Shown here one piece after another: positions 11,727 through 23,139 of a stretch of 64,000 bases of DNA (the stretch's first letter is position 1; each line of letters begins with the position of its first letter). The translations under genes were made by a program, and so were the position numbers. The stretch covers positions 67,654,001-67,718,000 of the forward strand of contig CM059584.1 in NCBI GenBank assembly GCA_030407085.1, given 5' to 3'. Source of the DNA: Trichopria drosophilae. Its lineage: Eukaryota; Arthropoda; Insecta; Hymenoptera; Diapriidae. The notes below the pieces were generated by a model that was not told the origin of the DNA, made no database searches, and worked only from the letters and a program-made list of their open reading frames with translations.

Positions 11727-14638
11727 ATGAAAGCGTGTACGTCATTTCAATCTCTGCAAATTGGTTTTGTTAGCATCAACTCGTTGCGCGCCCATCATCA
11801 TACAATTAATGACATGCGTTCAAATGAAGTCATTAAAATTTTTTGCGTCGCAGAAACTTGGCTCACGCCAGATATTGATGATCGATCATTGAATATTAAT
11901 AATTATAATCTTGTCCGAAACGATCGCGGTTTGTATCGTCAAAATAATAAGAATTTTATGTTTGGAGGTGGCGCTGCTTGTTATATCCACCTCTCTTTAG
12001 GATATCGTATCTTAGCTGCACCACAAATAGTCGACTTAAATGACACTGAATTTTTAATTATTGATGTTTATCTTCCTTCGCAGCATGAGCATCTGCTTTC
12101 AGCAGTTGTATATAGGAGACCTTTAGGCTTAGTTCCCTTCAAGTTGTTTAATGTTATTGAATCTTTTTTCTCAACTTTTAAAAATATTGTTATTGTAGGT
12201 GCCTTTAATTGTGACATGCTTACCCCTGCAAATTTTTATTCGAATCATTTACTCTCTTTCATCTTTGAGCATTCACTTGATATGATTAATAACATGCCTA
12301 CTAATCATACTAGTCATTCGGATACCTTGATTGATCTTATCATAGTCGATGATCCTGATAAAGTCTCTTCTTTGTATCAGTCTGATGTACCACTAGCAGC
12401 AGGCCATGATTACTTACAGTTCGAGTTTAGTTTCCCTTCTTTACGTAAGAGTCCACGAGTTTCGCGAGTAAGGAACTTTCGTCGCTGTAATGTTAATAAA
12501 CTTGCTTCTGATATGCAATGTTTACTCTCTCCTTTTTTGGCTTGCAATAATCGAACGGATGATGTATCGCGGTTAGTGTCCGATTACACTACAGCGGTAA
12601 AAACTGTATTAGATAAACATGCACCATATGTTAATCGGAATTTAAGTCGACCTGCCATTCCGTGGATTAGTTTAAAAATTCGTGAACTTATTAAGCGTCG
12701 TAATGTATTGTACAGTAAATTCAAACGTGCGATGATTTCGTCAATAAAACTTTTATATTACAACGAATATAGGACTCTTCGTGCATTGATAAAGCGTGAG
12801 ATCACCAGGGCTAGAAACGATTCTTTAACATCTTCCATTTCAAAAGCTCGCAATCCTAATCATCTGTGGTCTCTTTTGACTTCATTTGGCTTATCATCTG
12901 TATCTTCCAAAACATCATTATCATTCTGTGACTCAGACACTCTCAACATTCATTATTCTCAAACATCTTCAAAGCACCATTCATGTACACATCAAGATCT
13001 ACATCAATTATTACATTGTCAACTTCCCAGTAATGTACCGATTTTCAATTTTTCTCCCGTTAACGTCATCGAAGTCCGACAGACCCTATTATATCTCCTA
13101 TCACGCACGTCTAGACGTAGTCCATATGGACTCCCTTTAGTTGACTTAAAAGATATTATACCAACAATTACACCTCATATCACTGCACTTTATAATCATT
13201 CGTTGTCAACAAATTCCTACCCTGATCTGTGGAAAAAAGCGTTTATTACCCCATTGAATAAAATAAAAACTCCTGTCACTCCTTCCGACACACGTCCCAT
13301 TATTGCATTGTCTCATCTCGCGAAAGGTTTTGATTTCTTGTTTACTGCACAGATATCAGATTTTCTTGAAAAGAATCATCTTCTTCACCCCTTTTAGTCG
13401 GGCTTCCGAAAGCGACATAGCACTCAAACAGCTCTTTTGAAATTAACTGAAGACATTCATGTTCGAATAAATAAAGGTCTGATTACCATCTTGATTTAAT
13501 TTGATTTTCGTAAAGCATTCGACTCTATACATCACGTCGTCTTACTTCGTTGTTTGAGAGAGACAGGGTTTTCCGATGATGCTTTAACATTCGTAGCATC
13601 TTATATCACTGGCCGTTCTGCTGCAATATCAACGGACGATGCCGAACCCACATTTAGATCTTCAACATCTGGAGTGCCACAGGGATCATCACCTGGACCT
13701 ATTTTGTTTCTCATTTTCATAAACACCTTAACACGAGCATTACATTTTTGTATTGATTCATTTATACTCTTTGCGGATGACTTACAAATTTATTTTCAGT
13801 GTGAACTGAATCAAGCCGACGACATTATTTCAAAATTGAATCAGGAAATCTCATTCATCATTACCTGGTCAAATAACGTGGGTTTAGAAATCAACCCTAC
13901 AAAAACGAAGGCAATGATTTTATGGAATGCCTCGAAATTAAAATTAATTCAGAATAAGTCACTACCTAGCATCAAAGTAAGGGGTATCACCATACCTATC
14001 GCCCAAGATGTTAAAACTCTAGGGCTCCATCTATCCTGTGATTTGTCTTGGAATTCGCATGTTTCCTAGATATGTCGTAGGGTTTATGGTGTCTTATATC
14101 GCCTCAAATGCCGAGGACACGTACTTCATCCGTCCATCAAATTGTTGTTAGTCAATGCCCTCATCATACCTATTATCGATTATTGTTGTCTTGTTTATAA
14201 CGATCTCACAATGTACTTAAATTTAAAATTAACGCGATTGTTAAATACATGTCTACGTTTCATATATGGTATTAGACGCGATCAACACATCACACATATC
14301 GCATTAAATCAAATTGGCTGACAGTCAGTTCTCGTAGAAATAATTTTTTTGGTTCATTATTATTTACCATTTTTTCTTCCGGCTCCCCAACTTACTTATT
14401 TAACCGTTTCCCATTAGTCTCTGCAGATGTCCGTCGTTCAAATCGCATCACATCCACCTCTAAATTTGTCCTTCCCTCTTATCGTACTATAGCCCTCGAA
14501 CGCTCCTTTAGAGTTTATGGCATTAGACTTTGGGAGTCCCTGCCACCTGACATTCGTAACATTACATCAATTAATACCTTCAAATCCCATTTATTTTGTC
14601 ATCTTTTTTCCTGTGATAATCCTACCACAAGCTAAAAA
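11727..14638 (+). pseudogene. LINE-A ORF2: AP endonuclease plus reverse transcriptase
   Basis: ORF2 encodes the target-nicking endonuclease and RT. The N-terminus reads as an APE-type endonuclease (FVSINSLRAHH, VAETWLTP, then VGAFNCD where GDFN is usual, so a catalytic Asp is changed to Ala). The RT part has TRPIIALSHLAKGFDFL, SGFRKRHSTQTALL, FDFRKAFDSIHH, SGVPQGSSPGPILF and an intact FADD catalytic box (about 13768-13779). In-frame stops lie at 13395-13397, 13497-13499 and 14067-14069, followed by a further stop and frame change near 14320. The usual C-terminal signature (SYRTIALERSFRVYGIRLW, SLPPDIRNI) ends at about 14635. It is a pseudogene, but with few lesions, so not ancient. Confidence 0.85.
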
Positions 14639-14939
14639 TCAAATCGATTTATAATTACAAAGTATATAAGTTTTAGCTCTGGTATTTCATGCTTGTTATA
14701 TGGGCATTTGTCTTATAACAAATCTTGGTTCATTATTATTTATATTAGCCGTAAACCACACTGGTGGAGTTAAGTTGTATTATGTATTTTTTTTTATTGA
14801 CTTATATCACTAGGATTATTATTTTAATGTAACTTGAATTATATAGAGTCAACCGTAATATATATTTATTCTGTATTATTTTATTTTATATTAATTTTAA
14901 ATTGTAAAACTCTAAATTGTATTTATCTTATTGCCACAA

Positions 14940-14991
14940 GGGATTGCAATCCCATGACAAAATAAATATTACTTACTTACTTACTTATTAT
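14940..14991 (+). promoter_or_regulatory. LINE-A 3' terminus: hairpin, poly-A signal, (TTAC)n tail
   Basis: GGGATTGCAATCCC (14940-14953) is a perfect 14-bp palindrome just before AATAAA at 14961 and a (TTAC)n tail. A short terminal stem followed by a simple repeat is the usual 3' recognition end of LINEs whose RT primes on a structured tail. Confidence 0.6.
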
Positions 14992-15020
14992 GAATCCATG
15001 CGAATGCAAATATAATAATG
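14992..15020. repeat. Right target-site duplication of LINE-A
   Basis: Direct repeat of 3923-3951 with 27 of 29 identical bases, immediately after the (TTAC)n tail. Confidence 0.8.
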
Positions 15021-15663
15021 GTCTTGGGTCTTGATGTTATACATTTTGAATCCATTAAAGCATGCTGGGATATACAGGACACACACACACACCCAGTTCA
15101 TTATTGTGACTTTCATTCGCCATTTATGGCGTTATCGTTGACTTTACGAAGAAAATGCATAGAACTTTTTTTGTACTTTGCAAAAAACTACAAAGAAACG
15201 TAATTGTGGCTAATGTTTTTTTAGTAACGGATTGATAGATCTGAGCCAAAATCTAATCAGATCTAAGTTTTGCCAAGACACGCATTTTAAAAAAGAATTA
15301 TCCCGATACGCCTACCCATACGCGAGATATCATGGAAGCAAAATTCGATTACTGGGGGGTATAGTGATTTTGAATCATTGCACCAACGTACCCCTGCTTT
15401 GGGAATTATGTCAAAATTTCGTCAAATTTCACGTATCTCGTAACTTTTTAGAGATATTTCATAATTTAAAAGAAAAATTACAATATTTAGTTTATAAACA
15501 AAAATATGTACTATCTATATCCATTTGTTATTTTCAAAAGTCGATAAGTAAATTATTACATAAATGTAGAAAATTGAAATAAATTTATGACATTATTTTT
15601 ATGTACACAATTTATAAATACTCCATGTATCAATTAATCGTTAGTTTCACATTATTTTACAAC
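15021..15663. other. No gene recognised
   Basis: A 116-codon plus-strand frame (15232-15582) has AT-driven composition and no recognisable domain. I treat it as chance. Confidence 0.5.
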
Positions 15664-15735
15664 AGCGAGTGTGGTTGAGTGGGTACGGCTCGAGGTTGTT
15701 GTGCGAGAGTCTAGGGTTCGATTCTCGATCGGTGC
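15664..15735 (+). repeat. tRNA-like repeat
   Basis: GCGAGTGTGGTTGAGTGGGT is followed by GAGAGTCTAGG and the perfect box-B-like word GGTTCGATTC. Length (~72 bp) and order of box A and box B are tRNA-like, but the acceptor strands do not pair and no proper anticodon arm forms. It belongs with four other similar sequences in this window. Confidence 0.5.
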
Positions 15736-15779
15736 ATTATTTTGTTTTTCATGAAATGTGTGAGCTAGGATTATTTTTG

Positions 15780-15965
15780 GATATAAATGCATTCGAATTT
15801 TCAATGCTTCTGAATGCATTTCAATGTACATCTGCAACACAAAAAAGCATTAAAATGCATTCAAATTGCTAATGCTACTGAATGAATTTTATTACATTTT
15901 TATGGACAGAAAATGGATTTATATGCATTTATATGCATTCCCAATGCCTGCGAATCGTTTTTGAT
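15780..15965. repeat. Degenerate ATGCATTC-rich repeat, second tract
   Basis: ATGCATTC, GAATGCAT and ATGCATTTATATGCATTC words recur, as in 3660-3922 on the other side of LINE-A. Confidence 0.45.
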
Positions 15966-16052
15966 TACTGGGTTTGAAAGTAAGGTTACGCATAGTTGCT
16001 ATACAAATATTATAATGCTTAATAAGATAAAACAACCCAGAGAGCCAGATCT

Positions 16053-16394
16053 GCTGCATATTGCCGCATATAAGGGAAAAGTCAGGAGGCGAATATGTCG
16101 GCAGAAGTACAATGTTGCGTCATCACACAGACAGCAAATTTGCTGGAAATTCTCCCTGCCGACTAGTCTGCGGCGATTCTGATGCATTTCTGCCGAAGAG
16201 ATTGAAAGGGTCGGCGAAGGGATTAAAGACGCACGAACACCGATTTAATCTCTTCGGCAGAAATGCGTCAGAATCGCCGCAGACTAGTCGGCTGGGGAGA
16301 ATTTGCTGTCTGTGTGATGAAGCATAATCCGTATTTCTGCCGACATATTCGCCGCCTGCGGCGAACTTTTCCCTTATATGCGGCAATATGCAGC
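16053..16394. mobile_element. Foldback MITE with ~150-bp arms
   Basis: GCTGCATATTGCCGCATATA (from 16053) pairs with its reverse complement ending at 16394. The arms run roughly 16053-16203 and 16247-16394 around a ~43-bp loop, with small indels. The arms contain CTGCCGAAGAGATT and GACTAGTCGGC motifs. No protein is encoded; mirror-image frames on both strands are a by-product of the palindrome. Confidence 0.8.
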
Positions 16395-16884
16395 TAGCTG
16401 AATGTGTGGGAATATACTGTTGGAAATTGCAAGCATGAACATATTTATGAGACACCTTGAAAGTCTAAAACATATATACCCTTTACATTTAATTTAAATT
16501 TAATTCGGTAATAAGCTGGGTCAATGAAATACATTAAATTTACTTTTTCCAAAGTCATTACATTTCAATTATAGTTTTTTAAATCTAATTATTTTTCATG
16601 AACATTATGTATATTGTGATACAAATGTATTGTGTATTTTGATTCTGAACTTTTAAATATTTATTATAATTCAAAAGACCTGTATCAATGCAGAAATGAA
16701 AGAAAACATTCTACGTAGAAAATATTTTTACCTATGTGCGATTTTCGTTAGCTGAACTCTATTATATCTTTGGTGATAGAAAATCTATTACTGCAAGATC
16801 AAGTTGTAATGAATTTAGCCTTAAATAATAATTAATCGATAAGAAATGTGCATAAAGAAATTCATGATGTAGGCCTGTAAGACC

Positions 16885-17485
16885 TTGCTTTGGAAGTGTA
16901 CGAAAAGTCGAATTGATGTTCAATTTGGACCTTTTTTTCATTAGCATTATCTCTTATTTGAAGTTATGCGATTTGTTCTAATCATTTTTCAGGCTTTTGA
17001 GATTCTGGCATAAGTCGAGACCAGGCTATAGGGTCATTTTTATGCGAAATTGAAGGAGATACAATGATGACAAATTGAGGCATTTTTCTCTAATTGCAGT
17101 ATACGCTATTACACAGTATGTTTTCAATGTTATTCAAGGCATATTAAATTAGTTTTCTCAGGTATACTAGATTTTAACAAATTTAACTGATAGTATTAAA
17201 TGTTCACAGCAAACTAATTATAAAATTAAAGAAAAATAAATAAATGTAAAACTCATGACGAGGAATAAAATGAATGAAAAATGACAGAATTTGTCCTCAT
17301 TATATTTCTTCTAATTTATTTTCAAAATTACTGTATAACCCTGTCTCGAGTTATGCCAGATTCTCATTTCCCTGAAAAAAATTTGATTAGATCAAATGTC
17401 ACAACTTGTAATCCGAGGAAATGCTCAATAAAAAGGAGGTCCAAATTTAGGACCAACTCGACTTTTCCAACATTTCTTTAATATT
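16885..17485. mobile_element. Diverged inverted-repeat element
   Basis: The segment 16885-17040 (GGAAGTGTACGAAAAGTCGA, AATTTGGACCT, GATTCTGGCATAAGTCGAGA) pairs with the reverse complement of 17330-17485 at perhaps three quarters identity, and shorter pairing continues inward. About 290 bp lie between the arms. It is an old MITE or foldback without coding content. Confidence 0.55.
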
Positions 17486-18168
17486 TGTTTTAGACGTGCA
17501 AAATTTTAAGGACAAATCTCACATCTCTTAATAAACTTAAATACTTTTTAATATATCACATATAAAGGAATTTGAAAACGGAACTTAACAACAGAAAAAT
17601 GGAAGTCAGTCATTCCTTCCGTTGAGTATTCGAGTGGGCTGTAAGAGCTACGAAGAAACCTAAATAATGAATTTTGCAATGCAAATTCATTATTGAATAA
17701 TTGTTTGAGACCTAAATATTTTAATGTGGTAATAATAAAACTTTCATTGGAAGAGCTAGTACATTTCAGTCATCTGTCGATATGTCGATATATCAACATG
17801 AACATGATAGATGGATCGTGTTTGTGTATGTTTGGACACTACATATATCGTACAGTTCGAGGTTGTCATAACATTAATAAACGGTTTCCAGAAATGTACC
17901 TTAATGTGTAATGTTAATATAATATGCCACTAATTTTATAGTAAAGATTAATCTATAACATTACTGAAATATCCACACAATGTACTATTAAGTTTAGTGT
18001 AATGTTGTTGCCAGTAATTCGTCTTATAAATACGAAAGTGGCAACTCTCGGTGACAAAAAGACCATATTATTTATTTATTATTTTAAACATGTAACGTTG
18101 AATTTTACTGTATTTCTTAAAAATTTACATATACATAGTTATTCAATTTGCATACAATTTTCAATATT
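17486..18168. other. AT-rich DNA; short perfect hairpin at 17663-17694
   Basis: No gene is recognised. AATAATGAATTT at 17663-17674 pairs perfectly with 17683-17694 around an 8-nt loop. Confidence 0.5.
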
Positions 18169-18674
18169 TGGACGCGACCCGAAAATGCGTTTTCCGCTGG
18201 ACGGTTATGATTATTCTCTTCCTTGGCCCACGTTACCGGAAGTGGAAATTCCCGTTCTTCCCTTCCTTGTCACCTCTCCCTCCTCCTCGCTATTGTTCTC
18301 GCAACCCACGTCTACCCGCCACATCCGATCTACTAATTAATTAAAAAAACTATCTTTCGACTCTACTTTAGTCGCTCGCTACTTCTGTTGTGATAATTAG
18401 TTGTTTCACTTATTTTACAGACAAAAAAAAAAAATAATGTCTCCCGTGTCTCTCGCCCCACTTTCCGTCCACTCATTAAATAAAAAAATTTTTAATTTGA
18501 TTTTTCCTTAGTTTACGCCACTTCCCATCTGATCCTATTATTCAACGATTTAATTACCGAAATCACTATACTTTTCGGCTATGCCGACTACCTCAGTTTC
18601 CCTCACTCTCTCTCTCTCTCTCTCTCTCTCTCGCAAATCCTCTCACCTACGGCTCCTGCTCTCTGTCTCTTTCT

Positions 18675-18739
<65 letters not shown>

Positions 18740-19195
18740 GCCACTACGCCCACACTCTTCCTCTCTCTCTCTCTCTCTCCCGCAATCACTATCCGTATCA
18801 CAAAAAAACTCTACTTTTCCTTATTCCTCGCCAACTATGTCGCGGTCACGAACGTACTAAATTTGAAAATGGTCATCGGTACTGACCGATGATTTTCCAC
18901 CTCTCTCGCCAATTTCCTTTAAATTTTGAATAGTGCATTAGTGCGTAATATACCGCGCTAGTGTGTGTAGCGCCTGTATACGTACACACACGCGTGGTCA
19001 GCTCGCCGATCGTCGCCTCTCCGTCGCACGATGGGAGACGCCGTCGCCAACACAACAAACCGGCGATCGACGGAGAGATCGAGCGTCCTTCTCTTACTAC
19101 TACTCGGGCCGGCGCAACTCGCATGCCTCTCGCTCCCACTGCCGAGAGAGAACTTGCCGTTCTTACGACGCGTATTATTATTGCCTAATTATATT
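18169..19195 (-). repeat. Gypsy-A1 3' LTR (CT-rich, partial)
   Basis: Matches 22920-23592 from about 18486 onward and the copy-2 left LTR (from 44425) over its beginning. It contains CT-microsatellite tracts and a conserved block from about 18822 to 19190 (for example GATCGTCGCCTCTCCGTCGC). The terminal TGTGACAAAG part is deleted. Confidence 0.75.
18606..18780. repeat. (CT)n microsatellite tracts in the LTR
   Basis: Three CT runs (about 18606-18632, 18677-18738, 18760-18780). Equivalent tracts occur at the same LTR position at 23037-23138, 45221-45295 and 45870-45940 with different lengths, so the tract is part of the element and unstable. Translations rich in Ser-Leu from it are artefacts. 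Confidence 0.9.
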
Positions 19196-20204
19196 GCCTA
19201 ATTTAATAAAAGTCAACGACTCACCTCCCAGTCCTCTGCTATTTTCTCTCTTCTGTCTCGTCGCTCGCCACCTCCTCCTTCTCGCTACTCCTCTCGCTAA
19301 TCTCTCTCCCCACTGTCTCGCTAATCTTCCTCCCCCCTTCCTCCCAATTCGACATTTATCCGGACCCCTCTCCCAGTTCGGAATCGGATATGCATCTTTT
19401 CGAGTGACTGCATTCAAATCCCGATAATCGATGCACATCCGGATCGACCCATCGCTTTTTTTTTTCTATCACCGGGGCGCTACTCCAATCTCTCGAGGAT
19501 CTTTCGATAACCCCTTTCTCCGCTAACTCTCTCACCTCCTGTTGTGCTTTTTGCAACATTATGGGGGACATACGACGTGGTCGATGCTTAATCGGTATCG
19601 CTTCCTCCGCTTTGATATGATGCTCCGTTAGAGGAGTTAGTCCGGCGGTTTTCTCACTCCCTTTCAAGATACTCGCAACTAACTGGACTACCCTCTTCTC
19701 TTGATAATTATCCAACTCGCTAATTCTGGCGCACTCCGCATGAATGGTGGGTTGACCGGTGGGTCGTTCGATAAAGGTATGCCAGGGACCCTCAAACACT
19801 CGCCACTGCCTTCGCCCTTGTCGCACATCTAAGTCAAACACGCTCGCGAAATCCATCCCTAATATGATATCTGAGGTGACCCTTTCCGTGGCTCTAAACT
19901 CGACTTGTTGGGTATTGCCATCAATCTCCATCTGTACAACTAACACTCCCAGAAACGGACTTACTTCCCCTGACACACTTCGCATTGTCGATTTCGTCGG
20001 TTTAAGTCTATCTCTGAATTTCTCCACTACCCGGGGACCTACAATGGAGACTATTGCCCCGCTATCATGCATCGCAACAAATGGGCACCCGCCTATTTCG
20101 ACCTCGACAAAACAACGACTTTCTACAGGAGCTATTTCCTCCACTTCACCCCATCTAACTAACTCTCTACTCTCCAATCTATGAGTCCCCCTCCCCATCA
20201 ACAA
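19196..20204 (-). pseudogene. Gypsy-A1 pol remnant: protease and truncated reverse transcriptase
   Basis: From 20204 downward the frame encodes an aspartic protease (FVAMHDSGAIVSIVG with the DSG active site and IILGMDFASVFDLD) and the N-terminal RT linker (IKHRPRRMSPIMLQ, VRELAEKGVIERSSR). A one-base change in the T-run near 19460 shifts the frame; the shifted frame continues RT with [20 protein letters not shown]. Then coding similarity stops abruptly and arginine-rich noise leads into the LTR. A GGGAGGTGAG purine stretch (minus strand, about 19225) may be the polypurine tract. RT palm catalytic residues, RNase H and integrase are missing. Confidence 0.8.
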
Positions 20205-20221
20205 CTTTACCGTTTGCTGTA

Positions 20222-20970
20222 CTACTGGGAGGGTCTCACATCATTTGAACTCGCTAGTCTCACCTCATCACTTGCTTCACTCGCTATCCCCTCTTCAACT
20301 TCTTCTGGCACCAACAACTCCTCGCTAACTACCCCTGTTGATCGGCCGGGGAGGACGCGGGGTTCCTGCACCCTCCGGCCCTCGCGTTTCCCCACTGTTG
20401 TCGCAGTGGAGCGCATGTCGGGCAGGTTTGGAACGGATTCCCTTCTGTCCCGCATATCTGACACCGCTCCACCGTAGGGGGAGGATCTGACGCCCCCCTC
20501 CACGGAGAAGGGAATCCAGTTCCGCGGTTAGGACAATTTAATATTATGTGTCCAGTCTGCTGGCACCCGAAGCACTTTCGATTCGGGCACTGCAAGGCTC
20601 GATGTCCAGGTTGCTGGCACGTGAAGCATGGCCGTCTAGGACATGCCGCAGCTCTATGTCCCACCATCTGGCAATGGAAACAAGCCCCGACCATTGCCGA
20701 ACTTCCTGGCCCGTTCGGAAATTCTCGTGACTCCCTCCACGACTGTCCTGCCCCCGGACCGTTAGACCAGGACCTCCGATTAGGTGTTGGCCCATAACTC
20801 GGGGTTTCAACTCTTTGAGAGTATTGAACCAACGGTCCTACGGGCCTCGATACCGCTCTTGCATTATTCAGCCCCGTGGTGGCCGGCTGGAACCGAGGGA
20901 CATCCTTCCATTGCCCCGAAGTTCTCTGACCTCGACCCGTACCCACTTCTTCGGCCACCTGCACGTCCAC
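20222..20970 (-). pseudogene. Gypsy-A1 Gag C-terminus, nucleocapsid with three zinc knuckles
   Basis: Minus-strand frame with three CCHC knuckles of spacing C-X2-C-X4-H-X4-C: CFHCQMVGHRAAAC, CFTCQQPGHRALQC and CFGCQQTGHIILNC. A further cysteine group follows (CQICGTEGNPFQTC). Knuckles bind the genomic RNA during packaging. The frame overlaps the capsid frame (20868-21878) by about 100 bp in another register, and a third register (20222-20503) leads toward protease, so one or two frameshifts separate what should be one Gag-Pol reading. Confidence 0.8.
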
Positions 20971-21878
20971 GGTGTCTGGGGACGGGGTCTGAGTTTTGAG
21001 GAACTTTCGTTTTTCCCCTTTTTCGGCTGGTTTTTCGGCGCTAGCATGCCTTGGGTAGACCGCGGTTCCGAAACTACCACACTCGCAATCTTCTTCACCT
21101 CCCGACCATCTTCCTCATTCAGAGCAGAGACTCGCAAAGTGGACGCCGTACGCACATAGGCACTACCAGGCAATCTAGTTTTATCCTTGGTAGGAGGTTC
21201 GCGGTATCGGCGATCCATCTCTTTCAATTTCTCAAACCGCCCTCCCCATTTCTCCAAACTCGCAAAATCGGTAATCTCTTTCTCGGCTAAATAGGCCCGA
21301 TATTCAGGCGTGAGATTCCGGAAAACGATCCGCAATTGTTTGTCTATTGACGGGGGCCTTCGGAAGTAGCTCACGAGGTGTCGGAAATAGGAGACGAATT
21401 GACCAATCGACTCCCTTTTTCCTTGAGTCCGATTTTTCAACTCGTCTTCTAAATCCTCCTCATCTATTTCGCCAATGAAAAACTTCCGAAACGCCTTCGC
21501 GAAATCTCGCCACGTTCGGAAATCTAAATGAGCCGTCCGATACCACCTACTCGCCCCACGATATAAAATACCTGGAATCGCTCGGAAAAGATCTCGGTCG
21601 TCGAATCCGGATTGTTCCCTACAATCCTCTAACCGCGACAGAAACTCTTCCGCCGATTCCTTCTCTTCTCCAGCGAACTTCAATCCCCACTCTCGTAACG
21701 TTTTGGTACATCGCAACTCACGGCCCACTTCTCTATCCCTACGTTGATGACGGACTACCCGTTCCCTAGCTTCATCCTCACTATCGCTAGAATATTCGTA
21801 GTCCATCAACAGCCTCCTCCTTCGAACACTGCTTCGCGTTGACCCCCCACTACTCGCTACACTCCGTCGGTCTGACAC
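20868..21878 (-). pseudogene. Gypsy-A1 Gag capsid region
   Basis: The 336-codon frame carries a retrotransposon Gag capsid-like domain: FLSRLEDCREQSGFDDRDLF, then ASRWYRTAHLDFRTWRDFAK, then FRKFFIGEIDEEDLEDEL, RESIGQFVSYFRHLV, and LTPEYRAYLAEKEI. It begins with a Ser/Arg-rich segment and ends in a basic linker that should lead into the zinc knuckles but shifts frame near 20950. The protein forms the virus-like particle shell in the cytoplasm. Confidence 0.8.
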
Positions 21879-22127
21879 TTCTTCATGATCCCGATAATAG
21901 TCATGATTGTCCTCTCTACCATTATACCTATTTGTATTATTTTCTCGCTCCGGTACTACTTCTCGGAACCGTGGAACCGGTCCATTACCCCCTCTCCCTC
22001 TCTCGCAATCACGTGGAGCATCTAATCTCCGATCTCTGCCCCTTGGACAAATTTCATTCTTTTCCCAGGAGACTGACCGTCTTTCTCGTTGTATTCTATC
22101 AAGTTGATTGGTCTCTATTCCTAATTT

Positions 22128-22921
22128 CTAATTCGCGAAATACGCCGATTTTCTTGGTGGAACAGAAATATCTGAATTTATGTATTGAAGTGGCGGACCT
22201 CCTGGGAGCCCTTGTTCTGGACAATTCCGACCCCACCAAAACGCGCTAGACTGCACCTCGCTACTCATTCGGGACCGCGCGCCACCTGTGATCCCACCCG
22301 AAGTATGGCTGGTGGTAGTAACCACCGTAGTCATCGCTACTGTGGTAGTAGGGATAGTGACGGCCACCGAACTAACCGCTACGTTGGGCTCATTGGACCC
22401 CAAACCATCCCCCATCAACGTCTTATAACCGAATTCGGTACCACCCGCCGCTTCACCCAGACTCTCCCGATCTTGTTCTTCCCTCTCCAACACCTCTTGA
22501 ACCTTTTTGGGCCTACCTCGGGGTTTTCGTTGATACCGTTGTAACGAATCTTCTTCTGATTCGTCCATCAGATGTGAAATCGCTGTAACCGGTATCTCAT
22601 CCCCCTCTCATCCCAATCGGGGTACCATGGGACATCCAGGGAGTCGTCAAAAATCCGTAACTCCACTCGCAACAACCGATCTCGCAAAATTTTCTCGGGT
22701 CCTTTTCTACTAAGGCGGTGCCTCTCTAACTGTTCCTCCACCCCCGAAAGATTTAATTTATTTATTGTATTTTTAATTAACCTCACATCTCTCGACTCCC
22801 GTCCCAGCGCCCTCATTCGCACTGAGTGCTCACTCACCTCAGTCGCCATTTTGTTTACTCCCACTCCTTCCTTTTCCACGATACAATTTGAATTACTCTG
22901 GCCTCTATCAACCACACGCAA
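22128..22921 (-). pseudogene. Gypsy-A1 Gag N-terminal region (SAP-like motif)
   Basis: Two overlapping frames. The first (22568-22921) probably starts at the internal MATEVSEHSVRMRALGRE rather than the first ATG, which lies in leader sequence, and includes INKLNLSGVEEQLERHRLSR, a SAP-like helix-turn-helix seen near the start of some Gypsy Gags. The second (22128-22568) starts MDESEEDSLQRYQRKPRGRP; its ATG overlaps the stop of the first as TGATG. Whether that is a real recoding junction or a frameshift cannot be told from one full copy. The first part is duplicated at 45437-45747. Confidence 0.65.
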
Positions 22922-23037
22922 ATTTTTAATTTGATTTTTCCTTAGTTTACGCCACTTCCCATCTGATGCTATTATTCGACGATTTAATTACCGAAATCAC
23001 TATACTTTTCGGCTATGCCGACTTACCTCAGTTTCCC

Positions 23038-23089
<52 letters not shown>

Positions 23090-23091
23090 TC

Positions 23092-23139
<48 letters not shown>

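Larger units (their letters stand above)
3952..14991 (+). mobile_element. LINE-A: jockey/R1-type non-LTR retrotransposon, split by a foldback element
   Basis: A nearly full-length APE-type non-LTR retrotransposon lies on the plus strand. In order it has a 5' UTR (3952-4217), ORF1 with a PHD-like finger and a C-terminal FP-like domain, ORF2 with AP endonuclease and RT, a 3' UTR, AATAAA at 14961, and a terminal (TTAC)n tail. A 29-bp target-site duplication brackets it. Subtracting the 6.7-kb foldback insertion leaves about 4.36 kb of LINE, a usual size. ORF1 is interrupted by the foldback and ORF2 by at least three in-frame stops, so this copy is dead. Clade assignment within the jockey/I superfamily is inference. 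Confidence 0.85.

Noticed and set aside
15232..15582. 116-codon frame as a gene
   Set aside because: No domain, AT-driven residues, no splice or promoter context.
16061..16455. Similar 88-110-codon proteins on both strands
   Set aside because: Mirror-image products of a foldback palindrome, not genes.
18581..18892. Ser-Leu-rich proteins over CT tracts (also near 23015-23250, 45107-45542, 45795-46154)
   Set aside because: Translations of (CT)n microsatellites inside LTRs.
20546..20797. Plus-strand Cys/His-rich frame resembling a zinc-finger protein
   Set aside because: It is the antisense shadow of the three Gag zinc knuckles on the minus strand.
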